Assembly (NCBI RefSeq): GCF_900113745.1
Contig: NZ_FOQL01000001.1
Location: 992,001 to 1,056,000 of the forward strand
DNA length: 64,000 bases
Reading direction: 5' to 3'
From: Pseudomonas guineae
Lineage (GTDB): Bacteria; Pseudomonadota; Gammaproteobacteria; Pseudomonadales; Pseudomonadaceae
How positions within the stretch are numbered: position 1 is the first letter of the stretch; each line of letters begins with the position of its first letter. The position numbers and the translations under genes were made by a program. Below are positions 36,497 to 45,750 of the stretch, one piece after another. Below the pieces are notes generated by a model, which saw nothing but the letters and a program-made list of their open reading frames with translations, did not search any database and was not told where the DNA came from.

Positions 36497-37195
36497 ATGC
36501 TGCAAGTCCAACAGCTCCACCAATATTACGGCGGCAGTCATATCCTCCGCGGCCTGTCATTCGAGGCTAAGGTCGGCGAAGTCACCTGCCTGCTCGGGCG
36601 CAACGGCGTGGGTAAAACCACCTTGCTGAAATGCCTGATGGGTCTGATCCCGGCCAAAGAAGGCGCGGTGCAATGGGAAGGCCAGCCGATTACTGCGCTC
36701 AAACCACACCAGCGCGTGCATGCGGGCATCGCCTACGTTCCCCAGGGCCGCGAGATTTTCGGCCGCCTGACCGTGGAAGAGAATCTACTGATGGGCCTGT
36801 CACGCTTCCCTGGCAGCGACGCCAAGGTAGTGCCGGAATTTATCTACGAACTGTTCCCGGTACTGCGCGAGATGAAGCAGCGCCGTGGCGGCGACCTCTC
36901 CGGCGGGCAACAGCAACAGCTGGCGATTGGCCGTGCACTGGCGAGCAAGCCGCGTCTGTTGATCCTCGATGAGCCCACCGAAGGTATTCAGCCGTCGGTG
37001 ATCAAAGAGATCGGCGTGGTAATCAAGAAGCTCGCCGAACGCGGCGACATGGCCATCCTGCTGGTTGAGCAGTTCTATGACTTTGCCGCCGAACTGGCCG
37101 ATCAGTACCTGGTGATGAGCCGCGGTGAAGTTGTCCAGCAAGGTCGCGGCGAAAGCATGGAAGCCGATGGTGTGCGCGGACTGGTTGCGATCTGA
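36497..37195 (+). CDS. urtE: Urea ABC transporter ATPase UrtE
   Basis: LivF-type ATP-binding subunit, 232 residues. Walker A GRNGVGKTT, signature LSGGQQQQLAIGRAL, Walker B LLILDEPTEGI and H-loop LLVEQF are intact. The QGREIFGRLTVEENL segment is typical of UrtE. RBS is AAGGA. Completes the urtABCDE transporter; urease structural genes follow after one small membrane gene. Confidence 0.95.
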   Translation: MLQVQQLHQYYGGSHILRGLSFEAKVGEVTCLLGRNGVGKTTLLKCLMGLIPAKEGAVQWEGQPITALKPHQRVHAGIAYVPQGREIFGRLTVEENLLMGLSRFPGSDAKVVPEFIYELFPVLREMKQRRGGDLSGGQQQQLAIGRALASKPRLLILDEPTEGIQPSVIKEIGVVIKKLAERGDMAILLVEQFYDFAAELADQYLVMSRGEVVQQGRGESMEADGVRGLVAI

Positions 37196-37260
37196 ATGGC
37201 GACGCCGAGCCTGCACTTTGCGCATAATCGGCGCTTCGCTTATGGCCCGAGTACCCAATA

Positions 37261-37671
37261 ATGATCTGGCGCCACCTGCTTCTACCACTCACCGCAATAG
37301 CTGGCCTGAGCATGGTCATCTGGGGCGGCTTTATGCCTGACTACTGGATGCTCCGCCACCTGCCGCCCGGCACTGAGCCCGCCTACCCGCTGCAGACCGT
37401 GCTGACCTTCTGCGCGATTATCCTAGCCGAATGCCTGCTGCTGTTGGCCGTGCTGCGCCCCGGCTCCTATTGCCGTTCGTGGGGCCGCGCCCTGTGCGCC
37501 AGCCTGCTTGCACTGGCGATAGCCGGGTTCTGGTTGAGCGGCTTTATGCACGCGCCGCCTTACTACGGCATGCACCTGCAATGGTGGCTCTGGGTCACCC
37601 TCGGTTTGCTCATGCTAACCCTCTTGTCCGCTGGCCAAGCCTGGCGGCAGCGGCGCAAGGTGGCCGAATGA
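37261..37671 (+). CDS. Small membrane protein of unknown function
   Basis: 136 residues with four predicted transmembrane helices and two longer polar loops ([18 protein letters not shown] and [15 protein letters not shown]). I do not recognise a family. It lies between urtE and ureD, and its stop codon overlaps the ureD start by four bases (ATGA), so it belongs to the urea operon. P. aeruginosa also has an uncharacterised gene at this place. A link to urea, ammonia or nickel handling is inference from position alone. Confidence 0.78.
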   Translation: MIWRHLLLPLTAIAGLSMVIWGGFMPDYWMLRHLPPGTEPAYPLQTVLTFCAIILAECLLLLAVLRPGSYCRSWGRALCASLLALAIAGFWLSGFMHAPPYYGMHLQWWLWVTLGLLMLTLLSAGQAWRQRRKVAE

Positions 37672-38501
37672 ACGCACCTGCCTCTGTATTCACGCCCAAC
37701 TGGCAGGCCGAGCTGGAACTGGCCTACGGTCACGACGGTGCGGCAACACGGCCCACCCTGCGCCGCCATAAAGGCCCACTACGGGTACAGAAGCACCTGT
37801 ATGCAGAAGGGCCGGACGTATGCCAGCACATTATCGTCCACCCGCCGGGCGGGATTGCCGGCGGCGATCGCTTGGATATTTGCGCCACGGTCGGCGCTAA
37901 CGCCTGGGCGCAGCTGACCAGCCCAGGCGCCGCCAAGTGGTACCGCGCCGCCGGCCCTGCTTACCAACAGCTCAACCTGCGCGTGGCCGCCGGGGCCACC
38001 TTGGAATGGCTGCCGCAGGAAACCATCATCTACTCAGCGGCCCAAGCCGAACTCACTACCGAGATCGACTTGGAGGGCGACGCCAAGCTGCTGTACTGGG
38101 ACATCATCGCCCTCGGTCGCCCGGCCAGTGGTGAGCGTTTCGACGCTGGGCACTTTCAAGCGCAGCTAAATATTCGCCGCGACGGCCAATTACTTTGGCA
38201 CGAACGCCAGCGCGTCATCGGCGGCGATGGCCTGCTCGAGTCGCCCATAGGCTTGGACGGTAAGCCGGTATTCGCCACATTGCTTATCACCGGCGAAATC
38301 GACAACGAATTGCTTGAAAGCTGTCGAGAGCTGCCCAACCCAGTGCGCGGCGACCTGACTCAACTACCCGGCCTGTTGGTCGCTCGCTGCCTGGCCAGCG
38401 AAGCGCTGCAAGCGCGCGCCTGGTTGATCGATCTTTGGCGCCTACTGCGCCCTGAGTTGCTAGGTCGCACTGCCGTCCCCCCACGAATTTGGAGCACGTA
38501 G
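37668..38501 (+). CDS. ureD: Urease accessory protein UreD
   Basis: Chaperone that binds apo-urease and helps UreF and UreG deliver nickel. 277 residues. The family stretches [25 protein letters not shown] and [12 protein letters not shown] are clear. The frame is open from 37431, but ATG 37668 overlaps the preceding stop and starts a normal UreD. The TAG stop (38499-38501) is part of the GTAG head of a REP-like element, so insertion of the repeat may have set the present C-terminus. ureE, ureF and ureG are not in the window. Confidence 0.93.
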   Translation: MNAPASVFTPNWQAELELAYGHDGAATRPTLRRHKGPLRVQKHLYAEGPDVCQHIIVHPPGGIAGGDRLDICATVGANAWAQLTSPGAAKWYRAAGPAYQQLNLRVAAGATLEWLPQETIIYSAAQAELTTEIDLEGDAKLLYWDIIALGRPASGERFDAGHFQAQLNIRRDGQLLWHERQRVIGGDGLLESPIGLDGKPVFATLLITGEIDNELLESCRELPNPVRGDLTQLPGLLVARCLASEALQARAWLIDLWRLLRPELLGRTAVPPRIWST

Positions 38502-38566
38502 GGTGGGCAACCGCGCAGCGTTGTCCACCACCTACAGGTGGATGTGAAAAACGACATCCTCCCTAC
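38498..38566. repeat. REPIN-like element between ureD and ureA (copy 4)
   Basis: Left unit GTAGGGTGGGCAAC...GTTGTCCACC and right unit, on the minus strand, GTAGGGAGGATGT...ACATCCACC, placed head-out. The left head supplies the ureD stop codon; the right end is 15 bases before the ureA start. Confidence 0.8.
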
Positions 38567-38581
38567 GAACGGAGCAAAACG

Positions 38582-38884
38582 ATGGACCTTACACCGAGAG
38601 AGAAAGACAAACTGCTGATTTTCACCGCCGGGTTAGTGGCCGAACGCCGCCTGGCACGCGGGGTGAAACTCAACTACCCGGAGGCCATGGCCTACATCTC
38701 TGCGGCCCTGCTGGAAGGCGCCCGCGACGGCCAGACCGTGGCCGACCTGATGCACTACGGCACCACCCTGCTGACCCGCGATCAGGTGATGGAAGGCATC
38801 CCGGAAATGATCCCGGACATTCAGGTTGAAGCCACCTTCCCGGATGGCACCAAGCTGGTTACCGTCCACCAGCCCATTGCGTAA
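38582..38884 (+). CDS. ureA: Urease gamma subunit
   Basis: 100 residues, exactly the usual UreA size. Starts [35 protein letters not shown] and [20 protein letters not shown]-like C-terminal motifs are typical. ATG 38582 follows GGAG; longer in-frame reading through the REPIN is an artefact. Urease hydrolyses urea to ammonia and carbamate; the gamma subunit is structural. The acetyltransferase gene follows five bases later. Confidence 0.96.
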   Translation: MDLTPREKDKLLIFTAGLVAERRLARGVKLNYPEAMAYISAALLEGARDGQTVADLMHYGTTLLTRDQVMEGIPEMIPDIQVEATFPDGTKLVTVHQPIA

Positions 38885-38889
38885 TCAGC

Positions 38890-39387
38890 ATGCCTATTAT
38901 TGATGCTACCCAAGCCGACCTGCCCGCCATCCTCGCCATCTACAACGACGCGGTCGAGCACACCACGGCCATCTGGAATGAGACCCAAGTTGACCTGGCC
39001 AACCGCCAGACTTGGCTGGCCGAGCGCACGGCTGCCGGCTTCCCGGTCTTGGTCGCCCATGATGACGCAGGCAGCGTGGTTGGCTACGCCAGCTATGGCA
39101 CCTGGCGCGCTATCGAGGGCTTTCGCCATACCGTTGAGCATTCGGTGTATGTGCGCAGCGACCAACGCGGTCAGGGCCTGGGCCCGCTGCTGATGCAGGC
39201 GCTGATCGAGCGCGCCCAACAGGCTCGCCTGCACGTCATGGTTGCCGCCATTGAAAGCGGCAACAGCGCCTCAATCCGCCTGCACGAGCGCCTCGGTTTC
39301 GTCACCACCGGACAGATGCCGCAAGTCGGCCGTAAGTTCGACCGTTGGCTCGATCTCACTTTTATGCAATTGATGCTGGAGCACTAG
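38890..39387 (+). CDS. GNAT N-acetyltransferase, methionine sulfoximine/phosphinothricin type
   Basis: 165-residue GNAT enzyme using acetyl-CoA. The pyrophosphate-binding loop [12 protein letters not shown] is present, with [15 protein letters not shown] and [21 protein letters not shown] marking the Pat/MddA subgroup that acetylates methionine sulfoximine, methionine sulfone and sometimes phosphinothricin. P. aeruginosa PA4866 is a close match at the same position, between ureA and ureB. As methionine sulfoximine inhibits glutamine synthetase, a place in a nitrogen operon is sensible. ATG spacing of five bases after ureA suggests coupling. Confidence 0.92.
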   Translation: MPIIDATQADLPAILAIYNDAVEHTTAIWNETQVDLANRQTWLAERTAAGFPVLVAHDDAGSVVGYASYGTWRAIEGFRHTVEHSVYVRSDQRGQGLGPLLMQALIERAQQARLHVMVAAIESGNSASIRLHERLGFVTTGQMPQVGRKFDRWLDLTFMQLMLEH

Positions 39388-39391
39388 CGCA

Positions 39392-39697
39392 ATGATTCCC
39401 GGCGAATACCAGATCCAAGACGGCGATATCGAGCTCAATGTTGGCCGTCGCACCCTGGCCCTGACGGTGGCCAATAGCGGCGATCGACCGATTCAGGTTG
39501 GCTCGCACTTTCACTTTTTCGAAACCAATGACGCGTTGGCATTTGATCGCGCCGCCACGCGTGGCATGCGCCTGAATATTCCGGCCGGCACCGCGGTGCG
39601 TTTCGAACCGGGACAATCACGGCAAGTTGAATTGGTCGACCTCGCTGGCCAGCGCCGGGTGTTCGGCTTTGCTGGCCGGGTGATGGGCGATCTCTGA
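39392..39697 (+). CDS. ureB: Urease beta subunit
   Basis: 101 residues, the standard UreB length. [37 protein letters not shown] and [18 protein letters not shown] are near-invariant family segments. Starts four bases after the acetyltransferase stop. A REPIN-like element separates it from ureC by 120 bp, unlike the tight ureB-ureC spacing in most bacteria. Confidence 0.96.
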   Translation: MIPGEYQIQDGDIELNVGRRTLALTVANSGDRPIQVGSHFHFFETNDALAFDRAATRGMRLNIPAGTAVRFEPGQSRQVELVDLAGQRRVFGFAGRVMGDL

Positions 39698-39709
39698 ACA
39701 CAGCCACTC

Positions 39710-39801
39710 GTAGGGTGGGGCGGGCGGCGCTCCGTTGAGCGCACCGACACCCATAATCTCGCAACGATGGGTTACGCCACTACGTGGCTAACCCATCCTA
39801 C
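39710..39801. repeat. REPIN-like element between ureB and ureC (copy 5)
   Basis: Left head GTAGGGTGGGGCG at 39710; right unit on the minus strand begins GTAGGATGGGTTAG at 39801 and returns through TAACCCATC. The right half closely matches the right half of copy 6. It ends 16 bases before the ureC ATG, next to the ribosome site. Confidence 0.78.
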
Positions 39802-39817
39802 GGACAGGACTCAAAGC

Positions 39818-41518
39818 ATGAAAATTTCCCGCCAAGCCTATGCCGATATGTTCGGCCCCACCGTCGGCGACAAGGTGCGCCTGGCCGATACCGAGCTGTG
39901 GATTGAAGTGGAAAAAGACTTCACCACCTACGGCGAGGAAGTGAAATTCGGCGGCGGCAAAGTCATACGCGACGGCATGGGCCAGGGCCAACTGTGCGCC
40001 GCCGATGTGGTCGACACGCTGATCACCAACGCGCTGATCATCGACCACTGGGGCATCGTTAAAGCTGACGTCGGCCTGAAAGACGGCCGCATCGCCGCCA
40101 TCGGTAAAGCCGGCAACCCGGACATCCAGCCCGACGTGACCATTGCCATCGGCGCGGGTACCGAAGTGATCGCCGGTGAGGGCATGATCCTTACCGCCGG
40201 CGGCATCGACAGCCATATCCACTTTATCTGCCCACAGCAGATCGAAGAGGCGTTGATGAGCGGCGTGACCACCATGATTGGCGGCGGCACTGGGCCGGCT
40301 ACCGGCACCAACGCCACCACCTGCACGCCAGGGCCTTGGCATATGGCGCGCATGCTGCAGGCCGCTGACGCCTTCCCGATGAACCTAGGCTTTACTGGCA
40401 AAGGTAACGCCTCCTTGCCCGAACCGCTGATTGAACAAGTCAAAGCCGGTGCGATTGGCCTCAAGCTGCATGAAGACTGGGGCACCACCCCGGCGGCGAT
40501 CGATAACTGCCTGAACGTGGCCGACCAATACGATGTGCAGGTGGCGATCCACACCGACACGCTCAACGAGTCCGGCTTCGTCGAAACTACCTTGGCCGCG
40601 TTCAAGGGCCGCACCATTCACACCTATCACACCGAAGGTGCAGGCGGTGGTCATGCGCCGGACATCATCAAGGCCTGTGGCTTTCCCAACGTGCTGCCGT
40701 CCTCGACCAACCCGACCCGGCCCTTTACCCGCAACACCATCGACGAACACCTCGACATGCTCATGGTCTGCCACCATCTCGACCCGAGCATTGCCGAGGA
40801 TGTGGCCTTTGCCGAATCGCGCATTCGCCGTGAAACCATCGCCGCCGAAGACATCCTGCACGACCTCGGCGCGTTCAGCATGATCAGCTCAGACAGTCAG
40901 GCCATGGGCCGCGTCGGCGAAGTGATCACCCGCACCTGGCAGACCGCCGACAAGATGCACAAGCAGCGCGGTCCGCTACCAGGCGATGGTGCAGGCAACA
41001 GCAACTTCCGGGTCAAACGCTACATCGCCAAATACACCATCAACCCGGCCATCACCCACGGCATCAGCCATGAAGTAGGGTCGATTGAAGTGGGTAAATG
41101 GGCGGACCTGGTGCTCTGGCGTCCGGCCTTCTTCGGCGTGAAACCGACGCTGATTTTGAAGGGTGGCGCGATTGCCGCCAGCCTGATGGGCGACGCCAAC
41201 GCCTCGATCCCGACGCCGCAGCCGGTGCACTACCGACCGATGTTCGCCAGCTATGGTGGCAGCCGCCACGCCACCAGTTTCACCTTTATCAGCCAGGCCG
41301 CATTTGATGCCGGAGTACCCGAGCAACTCGGTTTGAAGAAGAAGATTGGTGTGGTCAAAGGCTGTCGTGAGGTGCAGAAGACCGACCTGATCCACAACGA
41401 TTACTTGCCGAACATCGAGGTGGATGCGCAGAACTATCAGGTCAAGGCAGACGGCCAATTGCTCTGGTGCGAACCGGCGGATGTGTTGCCGATGGCGCAG
41501 CGTTATTTTCTGTTCTGA
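39818..41518 (+). CDS. ureC: Urease alpha (catalytic) subunit
   Basis: 566 residues, the standard length, holding the dinickel centre. Nickel ligands are visible in HIHFICPQQ, the lysine to be carbamylated lies in [15 protein letters not shown], further histidines in [13 protein letters not shown] and [15 protein letters not shown], the mobile-flap histidine in MVCHHLD, and the aspartate ligand in [12 protein letters not shown] 39818 is chosen because it gives the conserved [15 protein letters not shown]; the longer frame reads through the REPIN. Needs UreDEFG for nickel loading. Its stop is two bases from that of the converging downstream gene. Confidence 0.97.
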   Translation: MKISRQAYADMFGPTVGDKVRLADTELWIEVEKDFTTYGEEVKFGGGKVIRDGMGQGQLCAADVVDTLITNALIIDHWGIVKADVGLKDGRIAAIGKAGNPDIQPDVTIAIGAGTEVIAGEGMILTAGGIDSHIHFICPQQIEEALMSGVTTMIGGGTGPATGTNATTCTPGPWHMARMLQAADAFPMNLGFTGKGNASLPEPLIEQVKAGAIGLKLHEDWGTTPAAIDNCLNVADQYDVQVAIHTDTLNESGFVETTLAAFKGRTIHTYHTEGAGGGHAPDIIKACGFPNVLPSSTNPTRPFTRNTIDEHLDMLMVCHHLDPSIAEDVAFAESRIRRETIAAEDILHDLGAFSMISSDSQAMGRVGEVITRTWQTADKMHKQRGPLPGDGAGNSNFRVKRYIAKYTINPAITHGISHEVGSIEVGKWADLVLWRPAFFGVKPTLILKGGAIAASLMGDANASIPTPQPVHYRPMFASYGGSRHATSFTFISQAAFDAGVPEQLGLKKKIGVVKGCREVQKTDLIHNDYLPNIEVDAQNYQVKADGQLLWCEPADVLPMAQRYFLF

Positions 41519-41520
41519 AG

Positions 41521-42288
41521 CTAGCGACTGACTTCAAGCAAGCGAGACGGCAAGCTCCGGCTGGGGAACCAGCGCTGGAAAGTAAGAGCGAAGCTGCCAT
41601 CACGCTTCATCTCATCCAGAGCGACTTGCCAACGCATCACAACCGCAGGGTCAGTGGTCGGCGAAAACACCAAGTAGGACTCGTGCAGGAGAAACACCCA
41701 CTGCGCCTCTACTTGGTCAGGCGTCATGCCGACTAAGCCGAGTAGATCAGGCAGCGCGATGTCGCTCGCCGCTAACACCTCGCCCCGACCGCTGCGAAAC
41801 ATTTCCATCATCCGCTCCGCGGATGTCACCGTATAAATATTGCGGAAGCCTTGATCCGCCAGGTATTGATAGCTGTACCACTGGCGAGGCAGAACCAATT
41901 GCCGAGGTTGCGCCGCCGCCATGCTATCGATCAACAGACCAGAGCCTTTACGGGTATAGAAACGGTTGATTGAAAGGGAGATTGGCCCGACCCACTGGAA
42001 CGATTTTTCTCGCTCTGCAATACGCGCCACGGTGAAGAGCCCTACATTCGGGGTGCCCTGTGCCTTGGCATAACCGCGCGTCCAAGGTGCCAGTACGATG
42101 CGCACCTCATCCCCAGCAAGCACCGCCAGCTGCTGAATCAGCTCAGTGGAAAAGCCCGTGATCAGACCATCGCGGCTGAAATTCAATGGCGGACTTTCTT
42201 CGGTGTACAGCTGCAACTCAGCCGCTGATAACAACGAGATACCCGACAGCCACAAACACACGCATAAGGCGCTGCGCTGCATCAACAT
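41521..42288 (-). CDS. Orphan periplasmic solute-binding protein, family 3 (A)
   Basis: 255 residues with a signal peptide ending near LLSA-AELQLYTEE. The rest is a small type II periplasmic binding protein (SBP_bac_3) with LAPWTRGYA, FQWVGPI and WYSYQYL segments. The same segments recur in the protein encoded at 44878, so the two are paralogues. No ABC permease or ATPase gene is near either. Such lone proteins may feed a transporter elsewhere or serve as sensors. Start 42288 is preferred over 42357 because it leads straight into the signal peptide. Confidence 0.85.
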   Translation of the reverse strand: MLMQRSALCVCLWLSGISLLSAAELQLYTEESPPLNFSRDGLITGFSTELIQQLAVLAGDEVRIVLAPWTRGYAKAQGTPNVGLFTVARIAEREKSFQWVGPISLSINRFYTRKGSGLLIDSMAAAQPRQLVLPRQWYSYQYLADQGFRNIYTVTSAERMMEMFRSGRGEVLAASDIALPDLLGLVGMTPDQVEAQWVFLLHESYLVFSPTTDPAVVMRWQVALDEMKRDGSFALTFQRWFPSRSLPSRLLEVSR

Positions 42289-42476
42289 CACCCACCATGC
42301 GCGGGCGTCGCGCCGGTAACCCGTCAGGATAGAGTCACGCACTGCACTAACCATCACGCGCCCTCTAGCAGAAGGTCATTAATGCTAGGAAGTATAGATG
42401 AACACGTTGCTGACTTTCGAGCAGCCTCACGCCCGAAAAAAGACGCCGAGTTGTTGCTCACCCAAGACCAGCTCAA

Positions 42477-42743
42477 TCAGCGCAGCTGGCTATCTTTGCT
42501 ACCGCGTCGGTTATAGCCACCGCTGGCTTGCTGCTGTTGATCATCCGCGTCCTGGCAGACCACGCACAACCTCACGCCTTGCACAGCCTTGCGTCGCGCC
42601 TCTGGAATGAGCGCATCGCACGCTTCGCAGTGCGTCAGGCTTTCACCACTGGGCAGCTGGCTACGGGCGCGCTGGATGGCGTCCTCGATGCTGCTGTCGA
42701 TCTGTTCCTGTACCGCGCCGTCATTACTCCAACCGCCGGCCAT
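42477..42743 (-). CDS. DksA/TraR C4-type zinc-finger protein (YbiI-like)
   Basis: 88 residues, the size of E. coli YbiI. An N-terminal amphipathic helix (AVQEQIDSSIEDAIQRARSQ) precedes the four-cysteine finger CEACDALIPEARRKAVQGVRLCVVC-like C-x2-C...C-x2-C motif. It lacks the long coiled coil that DksA inserts into the RNA polymerase secondary channel, so it is not a full DksA. Its role is unknown. The frame extends to 42821, but ATG 42743 has a perfect GGAGGTGAT ribosome site. Confidence 0.88.
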   Translation of the reverse strand: MAGGWSNDGAVQEQIDSSIEDAIQRARSQLPSGESLTHCEACDALIPEARRKAVQGVRLCVVCQDADDQQQQASGGYNRRGSKDSQLR

Positions 42744-42822
42744 GATCACCTCCACATGCATTGCCCTTAGTACACGATATGGACGCCACTGTGCCTCATT
42801 ACAAGCGCAGCTGATCGGCAAC

Positions 42823-43686
42823 TTACTCTTTTACATTCATAAACTCTTTAGCCCAGACGATATAGTCCTCCGGCTGGGTGTAGGTATGCGTCAGTTCGGT
42901 CGCGCTGAGGTCGCTGGACTGCGCCCCGCGCTGCTCGCGCAGGCAATCGTAGGTGGCCTTGATAGCCGCGAAATAGGCCGCATGGCCATTGACCACGATA
43001 CGTACGCCAAGGCTCGCCAAGCGGGTGTTATCACGCAGCTTGGGGTTGCCATACGTGACCAGCATCAGCGGCACGCTCAAGGCAGCCGATATCTGCTCCA
43101 GATGGTCAAAGTCCTCGACACCGACCAAGCAAATGGCATCGGCACCTGCAGCTTGGTAAGCCTGAGTACGGCGAATCACCTCGTTAATATCCAGCAGCCC
43201 TGCATGGGTTCGGGCGATAACCGCAAGGTCTGAATCGAAACGGGCCTCTAAGGCCGCACGGATTTTACCGACGCCCTCGTCGATGCTGATCAGGTCTGTG
43301 GATTTGCGCCCGAACTGTGCCGGCAGCAGGGTGTCCTCGATGGTCAGCGCGGAAACCCCCGCACGCTCTAGCTCAACCACCGTGCGCATCACGTTCAGCG
43401 CATTACCGTAGCCGTGATCAGCATCGGCAATCAACGGCAAGCGGCTGACCCGGCCAATACGGGTGGCTTGCTCGGCAAACTCGCTGAGGGTGATCAGGGC
43501 GAAGTCAGGGGCGGCCAGAACTTGTAGTGAAGCTACAGAACCGCCCAGAATTCCGACCTCAAAACCGAGGTCAGCGGCGATACGTGCTGCCATGGGATCG
43601 AATACGGAGGCGGTGTGATAGCAGCTATTTGCAGCGAGAAGCTTACGAAATTGCACGCGTAGGTCGTGATGCGAAGCTATTTGCAT
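42823..43686 (-). CDS. Oxaloacetate decarboxylase, PEP mutase/isocitrate lyase superfamily
   Basis: 287-residue TIM-barrel enzyme. [17 protein letters not shown] and [12 protein letters not shown] are the Mg2+-binding and flexible segments of the superfamily; the KCGH loop of isocitrate lyases is absent. Length and sequence match P. aeruginosa PA4872, for which oxaloacetate decarboxylase activity was reported. It is a soluble enzyme, unlike the sodium-pumping membrane decarboxylases. It is followed 79 bases downstream by the YbiI-like gene on the same strand. Confidence 0.87.
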   Translation of the reverse strand: MQIASHHDLRVQFRKLLAANSCYHTASVFDPMAARIAADLGFEVGILGGSVASLQVLAAPDFALITLSEFAEQATRIGRVSRLPLIADADHGYGNALNVMRTVVELERAGVSALTIEDTLLPAQFGRKSTDLISIDEGVGKIRAALEARFDSDLAVIARTHAGLLDINEVIRRTQAYQAAGADAICLVGVEDFDHLEQISAALSVPLMLVTYGNPKLRDNTRLASLGVRIVVNGHAAYFAAIKATYDCLREQRGAQSSDLSATELTHTYTQPEDYIVWAKEFMNVKE

Positions 43687-43803
43687 GGAAATGCACCATC
43701 AGTCATGTGTCGGATCTAGGCGAGCGATTATGTAGTAAAACTACATAATCGGCCAGCGACCTTACACCCCGCCCTCAGCGCATAAACCGCAACGCCGCCT
43801 GCA

Positions 43804-44802
43804 TCAGCCTAGCTCAACCGGCAAACGTGGGCCAAAGCCGGCGCCAGTGAGCAAGCCATAAGCCATCCACAGCATCACCCCGATATACAGCATGCGCGGC
43901 AGCCAGGTGGTCAGCTGCTCGGTCAAGCTATCCAGCTTCTGGGTTTCCACGCGGGCGTAGTTGAGCAAGCTGGCCGGGAGAGTGCCGCTGGCCTCTCCCG
44001 AGCGAATCAAGCCAAGCGCCAAACCCTGGCCGGGGAAGGTGAGAGCCGCCAACGCTTGAGCCAAGGTCTGGCCACGCTGAATAGCCAAGGGCACAGCACT
44101 GAAGCGTTGGCGCAGCGGCGCATGGCTGATCACCGCACAGGCCTTGGGCAAGGCCTCAAGCATCGGCATACCGGCTTCCAGCATCAGCCCCAGGCTGGCA
44201 AAAAAGTCGCGCAGGTTACGCCGCAGCAGTGCTGGCCCCATTAGCGGCAGCCTTGCAAACACGCTATCGAGAGCCCTAGTTGCGCCGGCAGGCGTGTGTT
44301 CGCGACGCCGATAAAGCCCGCGCCCCAAGGCATAGAGTGAGCCCAGCACCAGCAAGGGCCAGAGCACACCCCATAGATAACCCGCGCCGCTCAGCTGGCC
44401 ACCGACCAGCGCCGGCAGTGGCTGAATAAACAGCGCCAACACCAGCACAGCGCCAGGCAACAGCAAGCGTGATTTCAAGGCAGCGGCCTGTTGCGCCTGG
44501 TGTGTATAGCGCTCCGCCAGCCGCTGATAGATCGTCGCCAGGCAACCGCTGGCCTGGCCAGCGCGCAGCAGAGTAGCGTCCAGCGGGGTAAACAAACCGC
44601 TGCGTAAGCCGGCGCTGGCGATGTCGCTACCTACGGCAATCTGCGTTTGCAGGCTGGCCAGCGCAGTCTTGGCCCCTAAGGGCACACTCACGCTAAGTAG
44701 CGCTCGCTCGACCGGCACGCCAGCCTGTTCCATTGCAGCAAGGTGAGCGAACAACTGGGCGCGCGCAGCAAAGTTTAGCTGGGCAGGGCGTGCGGTGGGC
44801 AT
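43804..44802 (-). CDS. Stand-alone type II secretion/pilus F-family inner-membrane protein
   Basis: About 332 residues with two GspF/PilC (T2SSF) domains. Each has a cytoplasmic helical bundle containing the GxxL...R-x-G-E/Q motif: LLRAGQASGCL in the first and LIRSGEASGTLPASL in the second. Transmembrane helices are near 120-140, 150-168 and close to the C-terminus (MLYIGVMLWMAYGLL). No GspE ATPase, prepilin or secretin gene is nearby, so either its partners are elsewhere or it works in an unknown assembly. ATG 44802 is preferred; the frame is open to 44832. Confidence 0.82.
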   Translation of the reverse strand: MPTARPAQLNFAARAQLFAHLAAMEQAGVPVERALLSVSVPLGAKTALASLQTQIAVGSDIASAGLRSGLFTPLDATLLRAGQASGCLATIYQRLAERYTHQAQQAAALKSRLLLPGAVLVLALFIQPLPALVGGQLSGAGYLWGVLWPLLVLGSLYALGRGLYRRREHTPAGATRALDSVFARLPLMGPALLRRNLRDFFASLGLMLEAGMPMLEALPKACAVISHAPLRQRFSAVPLAIQRGQTLAQALAALTFPGQGLALGLIRSGEASGTLPASLLNYARVETQKLDSLTEQLTTWLPRMLYIGVMLWMAYGLLTGAGFGPRLPVELG

Positions 44803-44877
44803 AAGCAGACTCAGGAAGTTATGGGCGACCAACCGTTAGGTGCTCAGTTAGCCGCGCTTAAGGGCGGAGTAGATGCC

Positions 44878-45639
44878 TTAAGGCGCCGGCATTAAGGCAT
44901 CTAAACTGTAAGGCTCGCCGAACCAGCGCTGATGAATACGCTGCAAGCTACCATCATGGCCCGACTGCTCAAGTGCTTGCTGCCAACGTTGCACCAGCGC
45001 CGGGTCAGTGCTCTTGGAAAAGGCAATGTAGGAGTTGTTAGCCATAAAGGTGTACTGCAACTCGACCTCATCACGGCGCATGCCCTGCTCCGCAAGCATG
45101 TTATCCAGAACCAGATTATTGGCTACTAACAACTCGATGCGACCATGCTTGAACATCTTCACCATATGCTGCGGTGTTGGTACGCCATAGAGGTTTTTCA
45201 GGCCCTGCCCGCGAAGGTACTCGTAGGAATACCAATTTTTGGGCACCACCAGCGTACTGAACTGCTCGACATCCTTTACCCCGCGTATAGATAACCCGGC
45301 ACCACGCCGCGAGTAGAAACTGGTGCGCCCCAGGGCAATCGGCCCAACCCATTGGAACAGTGCCTCGCGCTGAGGCGTACGCACCATAGCGAACAACCCG
45401 CTGTTAGCTTCGTGCTGCACCTGGTGATAGCCGCGGGTCCAAGGCACCAATTCGATCCGAGCAGCCTGCCCGGTACGCTGGATCAGCAATTCGGTCACTT
45501 CCACCGCCATACCGGTTAGCGTGCCATTTTCGATATAGCTGAGCGGGCGGTATTCCTCGGTATACAGGCGCAATTCTGCCGCCAACGCCGAAGTACAGTA
45601 GCCAAGCAACAACACGCCGAGCCAAATCGCCAACCTCAT
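44878..45639 (-). CDS. Orphan periplasmic solute-binding protein, family 3 (B)
   Basis: 253 residues: signal peptide ending TSALA-AELRLYTEE, then an SBP_bac_3 fold with VPWTRGYHQ, FQWVGPIALG and NWYSYEYLRGQGL, the same landmarks as the paralogue at 41521. The middle region GRIELLVANNLVLDNML corresponds to the ligand-binding lobe. No transport genes accompany it. Ligands of family 3 are usually polar amino acids, but the divergence here prevents a guess. Confidence 0.85.
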   Translation of the reverse strand: MRLAIWLGVLLLGYCTSALAAELRLYTEEYRPLSYIENGTLTGMAVEVTELLIQRTGQAARIELVPWTRGYHQVQHEANSGLFAMVRTPQREALFQWVGPIALGRTSFYSRRGAGLSIRGVKDVEQFSTLVVPKNWYSYEYLRGQGLKNLYGVPTPQHMVKMFKHGRIELLVANNLVLDNMLAEQGMRRDEVELQYTFMANNSYIAFSKSTDPALVQRWQQALEQSGHDGSLQRIHQRWFGEPYSLDALMPAP

Positions 45640-45750
45640 GGGGCACTACCTACAGAACATAAAATAATTAGCCGAGTCCAATTGCGAGGATTGGTCGCCA
45701 GCCACTGGAGCTCTCATCAATACAGTCTTGCGGCAAGCCAACACAAGCGA

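Noticed and set aside
42477-42743. DksA itself
   Set aside because: Only 88 residues with the C4 finger; the long coiled coil with acidic tip needed for RNA polymerase action is missing.
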